The position numbers were made by a program, and so were the translations under genes. Source: Sinorhizobium medicae (GTDB taxonomy: Bacteria > Pseudomonadota > Alphaproteobacteria > Rhizobiales > Rhizobiaceae). From it: a stretch of 64,000 bases of DNA. Positions 19,259 to 28,091 of the stretch are shown here, one piece after another; within the stretch, counting starts at the first letter, position 1; the number at the start of each line of letters is the position of its first letter. Under the pieces are notes generated by a model. It was given only the letters and a program-made list of their open reading frames with translations. It was not told the origin of the DNA and made no database searches. The stretch is from NCBI RefSeq assembly GCF_007827695.1, contig NZ_VITA01000011.1, forward strand, positions 1 through 64,000, read 5' to 3'.

Positions 19259-20470
19259 ATGGATCACTATGACATTGCAATTATCGGCGCGGGACTTGCC
19301 GGTTCGCTGACGGCGATCGCCCTGGCCCGCAAGGGCCACCGGGTAGCGCTCGTCGGTCCGAAACCTGCGATAGCCGACGGACGAACCACCGCGCTCATGG
19401 ACCAGTCGATCGGATATCTGAAGACGCTCGGCCTTTGGGACGAGACCGAGCCATTGACGGCGCCGCTTGTCGCCATCCGCATCCTCGACGGGACCAGGCG
19501 GCTCTTTCGGGCGCCCCCCGTCAACTTCCGCGCCTCGGAAGTGGGACTTGAGGCATTCGGCTATAACATACCGAATTCGCCGTTCCTGGATATCCTGGAA
19601 AAGCATGAAATGGCGCTTTCGACGCTCGAGCGTACGACCGCCGCGGCAGCGAGATTCGATCTCGGCGGTGCGGAGGTTCTAATCGGCCTTGGCGATGGCC
19701 GCACGATCTCGGCCGATCTGGTAATCGGAGCCGATGGGCGACGCTCGACCGTGCGGGAAGCCGCGGGGATCGATGTGAAAACCTGGTCCTATCCGCAGGC
19801 CGCTATCGTGCTGAATTTCGGCCACGAACTGCCGCACCAGGACGTTTCGACCGAATTTCATACAGAAAGCGGTCCCTTCACTCAGGTCCCCCTTCCCGGA
19901 AATCGCTCAAGTCTTGTCTGGGTTCAAAAGCCCCATGATGCAGAGGAGACGCTGAAGCTCGCGCCGGACGCGCTTTCGCGCACCATAGAGGATCGCATGC
20001 AATCGATTCTCGGCAAGATCACCACCGAAGGAACGCCTCAGTCGTTTCCGCTTTCCGGGCTTGCTGCCCGTCGTTTTGGCAAGGGGCGCATCCTCCTCGT
20101 CGGCGAAGCGGCCCATGCCTTTCCTCCGATCGGGGCACAAGGCCTGAATCTCAGCCTCCGAGACATCATGACCCTCGTCGATCTCATCGGCCGGCCGGCC
20201 GGAAGCCGCCTTCCGGCAGACACGGGCGACCGCTTCGACGGTCGCCGCCGCGCCGACATCGTCAGCAGGACGGCAAGCGTCGACCTGCTGAACCGTTCTC
20301 TTCTTTCGAATTTCCTGCCCGTGCAGGCCTTGCGTGCGGCGGGTCTGCATCTTCTCGCCTCTGCGGGCCCGCTGCGTGGCCTTTTGATGCGTGAGGGGAT
20401 TCACCCGGGCAGCGCCCTGCAAGCGTTCAAGGAGGGCTTACGGGAACAGATCGGCCGGAAGAGCGCCTGA
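19259..20470 (+). CDS. UbiH/UbiF/COQ6-family FAD-dependent monooxygenase
   Basis: 403 residues. The N-terminal FAD-binding motif DIAIIGAGLAGSLTAIAL, the central VIGADGRRSTVRE (DG motif) and the C-terminal RILLVGEAAHAFPPIGAQG (GD-like motif with AH-x-PP-x-GAQG) define ubiquinone-type hydroxylases. It probably hydroxylates the ubiquinone ring; which position is not decidable. GGAGGT lies 9 nt before the ATG. Its last 33 nt overlap the end of the convergent AEC carrier gene. Confidence 0.9.
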   Translation: MDHYDIAIIGAGLAGSLTAIALARKGHRVALVGPKPAIADGRTTALMDQSIGYLKTLGLWDETEPLTAPLVAIRILDGTRRLFRAPPVNFRASEVGLEAFGYNIPNSPFLDILEKHEMALSTLERTTAAAARFDLGGAEVLIGLGDGRTISADLVIGADGRRSTVREAAGIDVKTWSYPQAAIVLNFGHELPHQDVSTEFHTESGPFTQVPLPGNRSSLVWVQKPHDAEETLKLAPDALSRTIEDRMQSILGKITTEGTPQSFPLSGLAARRFGKGRILLVGEAAHAFPPIGAQGLNLSLRDIMTLVDLIGRPAGSRLPADTGDRFDGRRRADIVSRTASVDLLNRSLLSNFLPVQALRAAGLHLLASAGPLRGLLMREGIHPGSALQAFKEGLREQIGRKSA

Positions 20471-21400
20471 GCGTATGAGAAAAAGCAGGCCGGTTACCGT
20501 CGCGACCGAAAGCAGCGTCGTTATGAGAATTGTTGCCGATGCTCGTTCCTGCCAGACGCCGTATTGGTGGCCGATCACGAAGACATTGGTCGCGGTCGGC
20601 AGGGAGGCGAGCAGTACGGCCGTCTGGACCCAGATGGGATCGTAGGCACCGCCGAGGCTGAGCGCCAGATACATTAAAACCGGATGAAGCACGAGCTTGG
20701 CCGGGACGATGTAGCCGATCTCGGCTGGAATGCGTTTGAGAGGGCGCAAGGCAAGCGTGACTCCCATCGCAAACAGTGCGCAAGGCGCTGCCGCTTGCGC
20801 CAGATAGTCGATCAGCCGCTGGAGCGGCAATGGCGGCTCAAAGGATAGAAAAGCCGCAGCGACGCCGGCGAAGGTCGATAGAATGAAGGGATGAAACGCA
20901 ATGCGGCGCGCAATGCCGAGCGCGAGAGCTGCGGGCTTCCGTCTGCTGCCGCCCGCCGCAGCCATCATCGCAGGAGCGACGGTGAAATGTGCCGCGTTCT
21001 CGAAGCAGAAGATCAAAGCCACCGGAACGGCCGCGGTTTCGCCGAGGGCCAGCAGCGCCAGGCCCGGGCCCATATAGCCGATATTGCCATAGGCGCCGGC
21101 GAAACCCTGCATCGTCGCTTCGGCAACGGTATTGCGACGCAGGAACAGACTTATCGCGAAGAGCAGCGCAAAGACGACATAGGTCGTGCCTACGCTGGTC
21201 AGAATGAAATCGGCGCGGGTGAGCTCTTCGACCGGCGTGCGCGAGACCAGCTTGAAGAATAGCGCCGGCAGCGCCAGATAGACGATGAACGTATTCAGCC
21301 ACCCCATCGCCTCGCCCGGATGATCCACGAGACGCGCGGTCAGGTAACCGAGGAAGATGAGGCCGAAGAACGGCAGTACCAGACCCGTAATTTCCGCCAT
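20438..21400 (-). CDS. AEC-family (auxin efflux carrier type) transporter
   Basis: 320 residues from the ATG at 21400 (MAEITGLVLPFFGLIFLG); the open frame continues upstream into the ccdA region without protein-like sequence. About ten membrane segments. Bacterial AEC proteins export or exchange small organic acids such as malonate or malate; the substrate is unknown here. Its 3' end overlaps the convergent monooxygenase gene by 33 nt, and it lies 29 nt after ccdA on the same strand. Confidence 0.86.
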   Translation of the reverse strand: MAEITGLVLPFFGLIFLGYLTARLVDHPGEAMGWLNTFIVYLALPALFFKLVSRTPVEELTRADFILTSVGTTYVVFALLFAISLFLRRNTVAEATMQGFAGAYGNIGYMGPGLALLALGETAAVPVALIFCFENAAHFTVAPAMMAAAGGSRRKPAALALGIARRIAFHPFILSTFAGVAAAFLSFEPPLPLQRLIDYLAQAAAPCALFAMGVTLALRPLKRIPAEIGYIVPAKLVLHPVLMYLALSLGGAYDPIWVQTAVLLASLPTATNVFVIGHQYGVWQERASATILITTLLSVATVTGLLFLIRSGALPADLFP

Positions 21401-21429
21401 CGCCGTCCCCGCCGTTGCTCCGGGCGTGC

Positions 21430-22173
21430 TTAGCCGATTTGCGACAGAATTGGGAAGGTCTGTTGGAACCAGATTGCAACGGCGCTCACGAAACCGAAGA
21501 GGAAAGCAAAGCCAGTTGCGACGAGCAGACCCCCCATCAGCTTTTCGATGACCCCCAGATGCCGGCGGAAACGCGAAAGAAAACGCATGAAGGCGCCGGA
21601 AAATCCCGCAGCGATCCAGAACGGCACCGCAAGGCCGAGCGAATAGATCGCCAGGAGAGCAGCGCCGTCGGCAACCGTATCGCGGGCGGCGGCAACGCCC
21701 AGTATCGTCCCGAGCACAGGCCCGATACAGGGTGTCCATCCGAAGGCGAAGGCAAGCCCCATGACATAGGCCCCCGAGAGGGTCGCCGGCTTACCTCCCT
21801 GAAAACGTGCTTCGCGTGCAAGCAGTCCAATTCGGAATAGGCCAAGGAAATGCAGGCCCATCACGATGATGATAATCCCGCCTATGCGCGAGAGAAGATC
21901 GAGATGCTGCCTGAGCAAGAGACCGATCGAAGACGCTCCGGCACCGAGGGCGACGAAGACCGTCGCAAAGCCGAGCGTGAACAAAAGCGCCGCCGGCAGC
22001 ACTGCCCTGCGCGTGCTCGCGGCTGCCACGGCCTCGCCGCTCCGGAACTCTTCAACGGAAACGCCGGCCATGTAGCACAGGTAAGGTGGGACCAGAGGCA
22101 GGACGCAAGGAGAGAGAAAAGACAGAGCGCCTGCTAGCACGGCGGTCCAGATGGAAATATCTGCGATCGACAA
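21430..22173 (-). CDS. ccdA: CcdA-type cytochrome c biogenesis / thiol transfer membrane protein
   Basis: 247 residues, six membrane helices. The redox cysteines are visible in SPCVLPLVPPY (helix 1) and WTPCIGPVLG (helix 4). Such proteins pass electrons from cytoplasmic thioredoxin to periplasmic thiol carriers, serving cytochrome c maturation. It stands next to tRNA-Lys on the opposite strand; no other ccm gene is nearby. Confidence 0.88.
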   Translation of the reverse strand: MSIADISIWTAVLAGALSFLSPCVLPLVPPYLCYMAGVSVEEFRSGEAVAAASTRRAVLPAALLFTLGFATVFVALGAGASSIGLLLRQHLDLLSRIGGIIIIVMGLHFLGLFRIGLLAREARFQGGKPATLSGAYVMGLAFAFGWTPCIGPVLGTILGVAAARDTVADGAALLAIYSLGLAVPFWIAAGFSGAFMRFLSRFRRHLGVIEKLMGGLLVATGFAFLFGFVSAVAIWFQQTFPILSQIG

Positions 22174-22434
22174 TGGTTCAGAACTCCTGCACTCGGCTGG
22201 CGCCTTCTTACCCGGATGCGCCGGCTGAAACCAATCACCTTTTGGCGATCATTTTGCCGCACCGGACCACAGCTATGCCGAGGACCGGACCATGCAGCTC
22301 ATTGGAATCGGGCAGGTCGGATTTGCGCGATCCGACCAAAAATCATCGTGATCGAGTGCAATTTTTGGGTTGACCGGCGCAAAGCGTGCGTGCATATGTC
22401 CGGCCACTTCCGCCGGGCCTCAGTTCCGGCATGG

Positions 22435-22510
22435 GAGCGCGTAGCTCAGCCGGTAGAGCAACTGACTTTTAATCAGTAGGTCCAGGGTTCGAATCCCTGC
22501 GCGCTCACCA
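22435..22510 (+). tRNA. tRNA-Lys (anticodon TTT)
   Basis: 76 nt including encoded CCA. Acceptor GAGCGCG pairs with CGCGCTC, D arm GCTC...GAGC, anticodon loop CTTTTAA within the ACTGA/TCAGT stem, T arm CAGGG/CCCTG. It marks the change from core genes to the more variable stretch that follows. Confidence 0.98.
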
Positions 22511-22809
22511 TATAATGGCAAATCATATCAACAGGTTGCGAACATTCCTTGCCATGCGATCCAGGCTGGAATTGCGATACTCACTGCAGATTTCCGCCCT
22601 TTCGGCCCATGACACATGAAAATCGGATGGCGGTCACCGCGGCGCAGCCGATGTGAATCCGATGCCATTTCGAAGGCCGCTCCGCCAGTTGGCAACGAGT
22701 CAGATCCGCCGCGTCGGAGGCACGATGTTCTATTATTGCTGGTTGTATTGGTACAACTTTTCTATTAATGGCGCGCGCGCCGAGGCAGGTTGTGTCATGG
22801 CTGGGATAT

Positions 22810-23805
22810 ATGACTACGCGCATTATCAGGTCGCTTCGGAAGAGGTTCCGGCGTGCATTTAAGCCGCGGACGGTTTCTATATTCGGGGTCAAACTTATCG
22901 CGGCAGACGAACGTGTTCCCCCGTATCTGCAAGACCTGATGTATCGCGAGGTCTACGAAGACACAGAGCGAAACATCCTTCTAAAGATACTGAAGCCAAG
23001 CGCAAGGGTTCTGGAAATAGGGACCGGCGTCGGCTTTATTGCCGCTCTCGCTGCCGCAATTTGCGGTCAGGATAACGTCTCGACATATGAGGCAAACAGC
23101 AGCCTTGCCAGCCTCATACGCGACAACTTCCGCCTGAATCAACTAGAGCCACATCTCGTCCTAAAGGCCGTTACTTCAGACGGCCGGACGGTTTCGTTCC
23201 ATCAGGCCGAAAATGTCATCTCCTCAAGCATTTTCGACCGGAAGATTGTTGGACACACGATTGAAGTGGAGAGCGTGAAGTTTTCCCATATCCTCGATCG
23301 TCATCGGCCTGACGTTCTGATCATGGATGTCGAGGGTGCCGAGGACGAGCTCCTCCGCATCCCCGGCTTTGGCAGCGTCCAACATATTCCCGTAGAACTC
23401 CAGCCGCACACGGATAAGGTGGATGAGCTGAAGCGCATAGTTGAACTCCGCGGCTTCCGGCAGCGGTTCAGCGACCATCTCTCAGCTAGGCGCATCAAAA
23501 CTATCAATGCCTTGCGTGCTGCCCCTCCTCTTGCCATGGATGCCGGATTGAAGATACTGGCGCCAGACGCAGTTTTCGCCACGATGGCGCAAGCGTGCCA
23601 AGGGGTCCGCGATCAGCTGAGACGTCATGAGAATCTTCATCCTCGCTGGAATTCTGATCGGAGCCTTGCTCGTGTTCTTGCTCGTATCGGGCATTGCAGA
23701 CATCCCATGCCAGGCAGGCAGCTGGGATCCCGGCAAGTACACCTGCACTCATACGGGAGTCACGTCGTGACAACGAGAGCGCTCGCCCGTTTCACCCGTG
23801 CATGA
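22810..23805 (+). CDS. FkbM-family SAM-dependent methyltransferase, possibly with a read-through tail
   Basis: 331 residues from the ATG at 22810 (GGGA 5 nt before); another ATG at 22768 has no site. The SAM motif VLEIGTGVGFIAALAAA and the FkbM feature DVLIMDVEGAEDELL are clear in the first ~220 residues. The last ~80 residues (after about 23560) are rich in His and Arg, unlike the family, and overlap a separate small membrane-protein frame. A frameshift that removed an earlier stop is possible. The natural substrate is unknown. Confidence 0.72.
   Translation: MTTRIIRSLRKRFRRAFKPRTVSIFGVKLIAADERVPPYLQDLMYREVYEDTERNILLKILKPSARVLEIGTGVGFIAALAAAICGQDNVSTYEANSSLASLIRDNFRLNQLEPHLVLKAVTSDGRTVSFHQAENVISSSIFDRKIVGHTIEVESVKFSHILDRHRPDVLIMDVEGAEDELLRIPGFGSVQHIPVELQPHTDKVDELKRIVELRGFRQRFSDHLSARRIKTINALRAAPPLAMDAGLKILAPDAVFATMAQACQGVRDQLRRHENLHPRWNSDRSLARVLARIGHCRHPMPGRQLGSRQVHLHSYGSHVVTTRALARFTRA
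23627..23770 (+). CDS. Small membrane protein, 47 residues, overlapping the methyltransferase 3' end
   Basis: ATG at 23627, stop at 23768. It has a strongly hydrophobic N-terminal helix (start MRIFILAGILIGALL) followed by a short periplasmic-like tail with two cysteines (IPCQAGSWDPGKYTC). It lies wholly inside the 3' end of the methyltransferase frame, in another frame. The ribosome binding site is weak (GAGA). The amphipathic layout is more protein-like than the overlapping tail, so I think it is real, with moderate doubt. Confidence 0.45.
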   Translation: MRIFILAGILIGALLVFLLVSGIADIPCQAGSWDPGKYTCTHTGVTS

Positions 23806-23816
23806 TATGAAGCTGC

Positions 23817-24080
23817 ATGACCGACACCGAACAGCAGTATGAGTTTTCAGAATTCTCCGGCCAATTCGTCGACGACGGAGTCGTGGTGGTGATCGGCATC
23901 TACCGCCCGGCCGGCACCAACGCGGATTGGACCCTCGAAGTGGTGGATCAGGAAGGGTATTCCACGATTTGGGACGATTCATTCGCTACCGACCGCGAAG
24001 CATTCGAAGAATTTCTTGCAACGATCCAGCGTGACGGTATCCGCAGCTTCCTGGAGCAATCCATCCATTCGGTACACTGA
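23817..24080 (+). CDS. Hypothetical small acidic protein
   Basis: 87 residues, acidic and soluble, no signal or membrane segment. It has the look of a small single-domain protein (alternating beta strands then a helix, SFATDREAFEEFLATIQ). I cannot name a family. It lies 63 nt upstream of the EcfG-like promoter of the Ku genes, on the same strand. Confidence 0.65.
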   Translation: MTDTEQQYEFSEFSGQFVDDGVVVVIGIYRPAGTNADWTLEVVDQEGYSTIWDDSFATDREAFEEFLATIQRDGIRSFLEQSIHSVH

Positions 24081-24142
24081 TCGCCTGGCTGCGGCACCTT
24101 TCCTCAGCAAGATGGGGATCGGATGAATATATCGTCCGGTCC

Positions 24143-24168
24143 GGAACAAAGCAGAAAGCCTGTCGGTT
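24143..24168 (+). promoter_or_regulatory. EcfG/RpoE2-like promoter upstream of the Ku pair
   Basis: GGAAC at 24143-24147 followed after 19 nt by TT at 24167, matching the GGAAC-N18/19-TT pattern of alphaproteobacterial general stress sigma factors. It lies 31 nt before the first Ku ATG. The CGTT form of the -10 box is imperfect (GGTT). Confidence 0.55.
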
Positions 24169-24198
24169 GACTCCCTTGGTTATGCAAAGGAGTTTTTC

Positions 24199-25083
24199 AT
24201 GGCAGTCGCTGCACGAGCCCTGTGGAAGGGCTACGTTCGGTTCGGCGAAGTGACCGCCCCAGTGGCGCTCTACACCGCCACCTCGACTTCCGAGCGGATC
24301 TCTTTCCACACGGTGAACAAGGAAACGGGCAACCGTGTACGGCGAGAGTTCGTCGACAGCGCGACCGGCAAGCCGGTAGAGAAAGAAGACCAGGTCAAGG
24401 GTTACGAGCTCGACAACGACAGATACGTCGTCCTCGATCCGGAGGAAGTTGCCTCTGCAGTGCCCGAGAGCGACAAAACGCTTCGAGTACAGGCATTCAT
24501 CACCTGTGACGACATCGAAAAGGTCTATTTCGACAAGCCCTATTACCTGACCCCGGACAAAATGGGCACCGAGGCCTATGCACTTTTGCGGGACGGCATG
24601 CAGAAGAAGAATGTCGCGGCGATCGCGCAGACAGTGCTCTTCCGCCGAATGCGCACAGTGTTGCTGCGCGCGCACGACAAAGGGCTGATCGCCACCACAC
24701 TCAACTTCGACTATGAGGTCAGAAGCGCCAAAGAAGCCTTCAAGGACATTCCGGACATTAAGATTGAAGGCGAGATGCTGGAACTCGCAAAGCACATCAT
24801 AGGCACGAAGAAGGGGACATTCTCGGCCGACGAGTTCGACGACCGCTATGAAGCCGCGCTCGCCGAGCTGATCAAAGCGAAGCTGGAAGGCAAGGCCCTG
24901 CCGAAGCGCGCTGCCCCGAAAGTCTCGAAAGCAAACGATCTGCTGGAGGCGCTACGCCAGAGTGCGGGCATGAAAAAGCCGCCGGCAGCGTCGAAGAAGC
25001 GTACCGGCAAGGCAGCAGCGGCTGAAGGCAAGAAAAAGGCGGCTGAGGAGGGCGCACCTGCCCAGCGTCGCCGCGCAGGTTAA
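24199..25083 (+). CDS. ku: Ku protein (bacterial non-homologous end joining)
   Basis: 294 residues; AGGAG 7 nt before the ATG. The Ku core covers about residues 1-250 (ALWKGYVRFGEVTAPVALY, VRREFVDSATGKPVEKED, YYLTPDK). The C-terminal ~40 residues are very rich in Lys and Ala, as in Ku proteins with a DNA-binding tail. It should form a ring on DNA ends and recruit a LigD ligase. A second Ku gene follows after 12 nt; no ligD is in the window. Confidence 0.95.
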   Translation: MAVAARALWKGYVRFGEVTAPVALYTATSTSERISFHTVNKETGNRVRREFVDSATGKPVEKEDQVKGYELDNDRYVVLDPEEVASAVPESDKTLRVQAFITCDDIEKVYFDKPYYLTPDKMGTEAYALLRDGMQKKNVAAIAQTVLFRRMRTVLLRAHDKGLIATTLNFDYEVRSAKEAFKDIPDIKIEGEMLELAKHIIGTKKGTFSADEFDDRYEAALAELIKAKLEGKALPKRAAPKVSKANDLLEALRQSAGMKKPPAASKKRTGKAAAAEGKKKAAEEGAPAQRRRAG

Positions 25084-25095
25084 GAGAGGTGAACG

Positions 25096-25911
25096 ATGGC
25101 GCCCCCTCGTCCATATTGGAAAGGCTACCTGAAGCTATCGCTCGTCACCTGCCCGGTCTCGATGATGCCCGCGACAAGCGAGTCCGAGAAGGTCCGCTTC
25201 CACACCCTGAACCGCAAGACGAACAACCGCCTCGTCTCCAGATATGTCGACGCGGAAACCGGGAAAGAGGTCGACGAAGAGGACGAGGTGAAAGGATATG
25301 AGCGCGCCGAAGGCGACTTCCTCGTAATCGAAGATGAGGAGTTGGAAAGCGTGGCACTTGAAAGTGCCAGGACCATCGACATCGAGAAGTTCGTGCCTCG
25401 GAATACGATCGAATGGATCTGGTTGGAGAAACCCCACTACCTGTCACCGTCTGACGAGGTCGGCCATGAAGCCTTCAGCGTTATCCGGGACGCGATGGAG
25501 CGCGAGAAGGTCGTCGGCATGTCGAGGCTCGTGATCGGCCGGCGCGAGCGTGCCGTGATGCTCGAGCCATGCGGGAAAGGCATTATCGTTTGGACGCTGC
25601 GCTATGGAGACGAAGTGAGAAAGCCGGAACACTATTTCGGTGACATCGCCAACAGCGACAATGACCCCAAGCTGATGAGCCTGATTACGACGCTGATCGA
25701 GGAGCGAAGCAAACCGTGGAGCCCCGACATGGTCGGCGATCCAGTGCAGGAGAAACTCCTGAAAATCATCGAGAGCAAGCGAAAGTCGGCCAGGAAAGTC
25801 GCCGAGCCGAAGGGCAAGGACAAAGCGCCTGCGCATGCCGGAAACGTCATCGATCTGATGTCGGCCCTGAAGGAGAGCCTCGAGAAAAAAAAGGGCAGCA
25901 AGAAGTCATAG
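25096..25911 (+). CDS. ku: Ku protein (second copy of a tandem pair)
   Basis: 271 residues; GAGAGGTG before the ATG. The Ku core is intact (YWKGYLKLSLVTCPVSMMPA, NRLVSRYVDAETGKEVDEED). The lysine tail is shorter than in the upstream copy. The two proteins differ strongly, so this is an old duplication or a heterodimer pair, not a recent repeat. It shares the transcript of the first copy. Confidence 0.95.
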   Translation: MAPPRPYWKGYLKLSLVTCPVSMMPATSESEKVRFHTLNRKTNNRLVSRYVDAETGKEVDEEDEVKGYERAEGDFLVIEDEELESVALESARTIDIEKFVPRNTIEWIWLEKPHYLSPSDEVGHEAFSVIRDAMEREKVVGMSRLVIGRRERAVMLEPCGKGIIVWTLRYGDEVRKPEHYFGDIANSDNDPKLMSLITTLIEERSKPWSPDMVGDPVQEKLLKIIESKRKSARKVAEPKGKDKAPAHAGNVIDLMSALKESLEKKKGSKKS

Positions 25912-26171
25912 CTGGCCGCCGGGATTGTCGATCGGTCTCATTCGCGACACCGTTTTGACACAATAACGCCTATGATAGCCCGTTCGCCGTGGTTTCGGTA
26001 TATAGGTTTACATATATGCGCATGGCACTAGCAAAGTCGTCCGGTCGACGGACTTAATTTTAGTTCTTAGAAAAATGAGTCCTGACCCCTCCTGCCCGTC
26101 GAAGGTGCAGGCGTGGCTCTCTGATTCGTTTGCACAATTTCCTTTATGAATTTTCATCGTGGAGAATAACG

Positions 26172-27029
26172 ATGGATCATCTTCAAACATCTGGTTCTCA
26201 CCACAGAGCGAAAAGCAAAAGCGAAATCCAGGCGACGGTCCGCCGCCTCGCGCCCTTCCATCACGCCATCGACTTGCCCTTTGGGCTCAGTACGTTTGTT
26301 CCTGAACTTTCCCGGCAGACACGAGAACGTACCAGACTGCAGACGTTCCTCGATCACGCCTGGGGAAGTATTCTCACCGCCTGCGGAGGTTCGTTGAAAG
26401 GCAAAAGAGTTCTGGACATCGCATGCAATTGCGGCGGCTTCTCGGTCCACGCGGCAAACTCAGGGGCAGACTATGTGTTCGGGATCGATATTGACGCCCA
26501 TTACGTAGAGCAGGCGAGCTTCGTCGGAGATGCTCTCGGACTATCGAATGTTGAGTTCCAGCAGCTTGATCTTCTGGATCTCGACCCTTCCACTCACGGC
26601 AAATTCGACCTCGTCCTCTGCCTCGGCATTCTTTACCACCTGGAAAACCCGGTTCTGAGCATGAAGCGCATTTCAGCCGTGACCGGAGACGTTCTGGTCG
26701 TTGACACGACACTTATGAAAGTCCCGATCATCAATCCCGTTCTGGACCGGTGGCCATTGTGGCACATGCGCAGAGTCTCGGGGACCACTTCCGATGCAAC
26801 CAACATCAGCACATCTCGCTGGCGACCCGATGAATTCTGCCAATTCTCCCCCAACAGCCCTGCTGTCCGGAACCTCTTGGAGTATTGCGGCTTTACCGAG
26901 ATTGCGCGGCTCAAAGCGAAGGCAAAGAATTTGGAAAAGCGCTACTACAGCGGCCGAAGGGCGACGTTCATAGCGCAAAGACGCAGATCCTCACAGGGGG
27001 ACGCTTCCCCCACTCTTACGGCGGCATGA
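26172..27029 (+). CDS. SAM-dependent methyltransferase (CmoB/DUF1698-like)
   Basis: 285 residues from ATG 26172, with GGAG 8 nt before; an upstream in-frame ATG at 26130 lacks one. SAM motif I is VLDIACNCGGFSVHA, followed by GIDIDAHYVEQA, and the post-II region FDLVLCLGILYHLENP resembles CmoB-type enzymes. Motif I has Asn-Cys where Gly-Gly is common. It stands alone between the Ku pair and the small-protein cluster; substrate unknown. Confidence 0.75.
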   Translation: MDHLQTSGSHHRAKSKSEIQATVRRLAPFHHAIDLPFGLSTFVPELSRQTRERTRLQTFLDHAWGSILTACGGSLKGKRVLDIACNCGGFSVHAANSGADYVFGIDIDAHYVEQASFVGDALGLSNVEFQQLDLLDLDPSTHGKFDLVLCLGILYHLENPVLSMKRISAVTGDVLVVDTTLMKVPIINPVLDRWPLWHMRRVSGTTSDATNISTSRWRPDEFCQFSPNSPAVRNLLEYCGFTEIARLKAKAKNLEKRYYSGRRATFIAQRRRSSQGDASPTLTAA

Positions 27030-27120
27030 ATATGCCTCGCCACCATCCCGAGACGAACCGGGCGGGCTCGGATAAAGCGCGTCCGTTTCTCGCCGGTCGA
27101 TCAGGCATATAAGATCGGCA

Positions 27121-27420
27121 CTAAAAATTGAAATAGACAGTTACGCCCTGCCGGGGATGGTAGCGGTGATAGTCCCGATAGCTGTAGTGCCTGTAATGCC
27201 GAGGATAACACCTGCCGTAATAGCGGCAGGAGCGCGAAGCATGTCGCTTGTTCCAGTGGCGCTCCGAGCGCCAATGACGATGGCGCCAATGATTGACCTG
27301 CTCGACAGCCCCTGTTTTCACTTGCTCCGGTATAGGCACGAAGATCGGCGCCGCGTTTACCGGCAAAGCGAAAGACGCGGCCAGAACTGCGGCTGCAAAG
27401 GCGTATGAGAGCTTTCTCAT
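27121..27420 (-). CDS. Small secreted basic protein rich in His, Arg and Tyr
   Basis: 99 residues from ATG 27420 with AAGGAG 8 nt upstream. A signal peptide (MRKLSYAFAAAVLAASFALP, cleaved near VNAA) is followed by a mature part full of HWRHRH, RYYGRCYPRHYRHY and YRDYHRYH, with two or three cysteines. It resembles BA14K-like rhizobial surface proteins in composition, but I cannot assign the family safely. It diverges from the first DUF1236 gene. Confidence 0.72.
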   Translation of the reverse strand: MRKLSYAFAAAVLAASFALPVNAAPIFVPIPEQVKTGAVEQVNHWRHRHWRSERHWNKRHASRSCRYYGRCYPRHYRHYSYRDYHRYHPRQGVTVYFNF

Positions 27421-27593
27421 GGCTGACTCCTTTTTGCTGTTCATCAGATTGATCTTTCGGGTCTGAACCGTCGATGAACACCGCAGTGCCGTACTTTCTG
27501 AAGAACTGCGACTATCTTCCAAATATACCCGCGGAGATCGCGTGTTTAATCGGGCGATCGTCTGAGTCGGAATCAGACCAAAGTCCAAAGATT

Positions 27594-27618
27594 GGAACAG
27601 ACTCCGTGCTTGCCCGTT
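27594..27618 (+). promoter_or_regulatory. EcfG/RpoE2-like promoter of the first DUF1236 gene
   Basis: GGAAC at 27594-27598, 18 nt, TT at 27617-27618, with CG just before TT, the full consensus pattern. It lies 30 nt before the ATG of the gene at 27648. Confidence 0.72.
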
Positions 27619-27647
27619 GAGTGACGAGTTCAACGAGAGGAAATGCT

Positions 27648-28049
27648 ATGAAGAAGCTAGTATATATTACCGCGACCGCAGCGCTGCTTGCCAGTGGTGC
27701 GGCCGCACAGCAGTCCGACGGCACAAACGCAGCGACCGGCATGGTGGGCGGCGCCGCAACCGGGGCCATTCTCGGGGGCCCGGTCGGAGCTGGAGTAGGC
27801 GCGGTGGTCGGCGCCACCCTTGGCGGCGCGCTGACCCCTCCGCCTGCCGAGGTGGTCACCTATGTACAGCAGCAACCGGCACCCCCATCAGTGGTCGTTC
27901 AGCAACCTGTCGCAGTCGGCAAACCCATTCCTGAAACGGTCGTGCTGACGCCGGTTCCGGAGAACCCGACCTACGCATACGCAGTGGTCAATGAACGCCG
28001 CGTCATCGTGGAGCCGAAATCGCGTACGGTCGTCCAGGTTGTCAACTGA
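27648..28049 (+). CDS. DUF1236-type periplasmic or envelope protein with glycine zipper
   Basis: 133 residues; GAGAGGAA before ATG 27648. A signal peptide (to about ASGAAA-QQ) is followed by a glycine-zipper segment (about residues 30-62, GGAATGAILGGPVGAGVG) that could insert in a membrane, a Gln/Pro linker, and the C-terminal module PVPENPTYAYAVVNERRVIV. A paralogue lies 0.9 kb downstream. Its EcfG-like promoter suggests expression in stress or stationary phase. The molecular role is unknown. Confidence 0.82.
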   Translation: MKKLVYITATAALLASGAAAQQSDGTNAATGMVGGAATGAILGGPVGAGVGAVVGATLGGALTPPPAEVVTYVQQQPAPPSVVVQQPVAVGKPIPETVVLTPVPENPTYAYAVVNERRVIVEPKSRTVVQVVN

Positions 28050-28091
28050 CCCTGGTTGTCAATGCGGGCATCCCCCACCGCGTGCGCATGT

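Noticed and set aside
25981..26060. Small palindrome around GTCCGGTCGACGGAC as an operator
   Set aside because: The stem is only five pairs and no regulator or promoter is nearby to support it.
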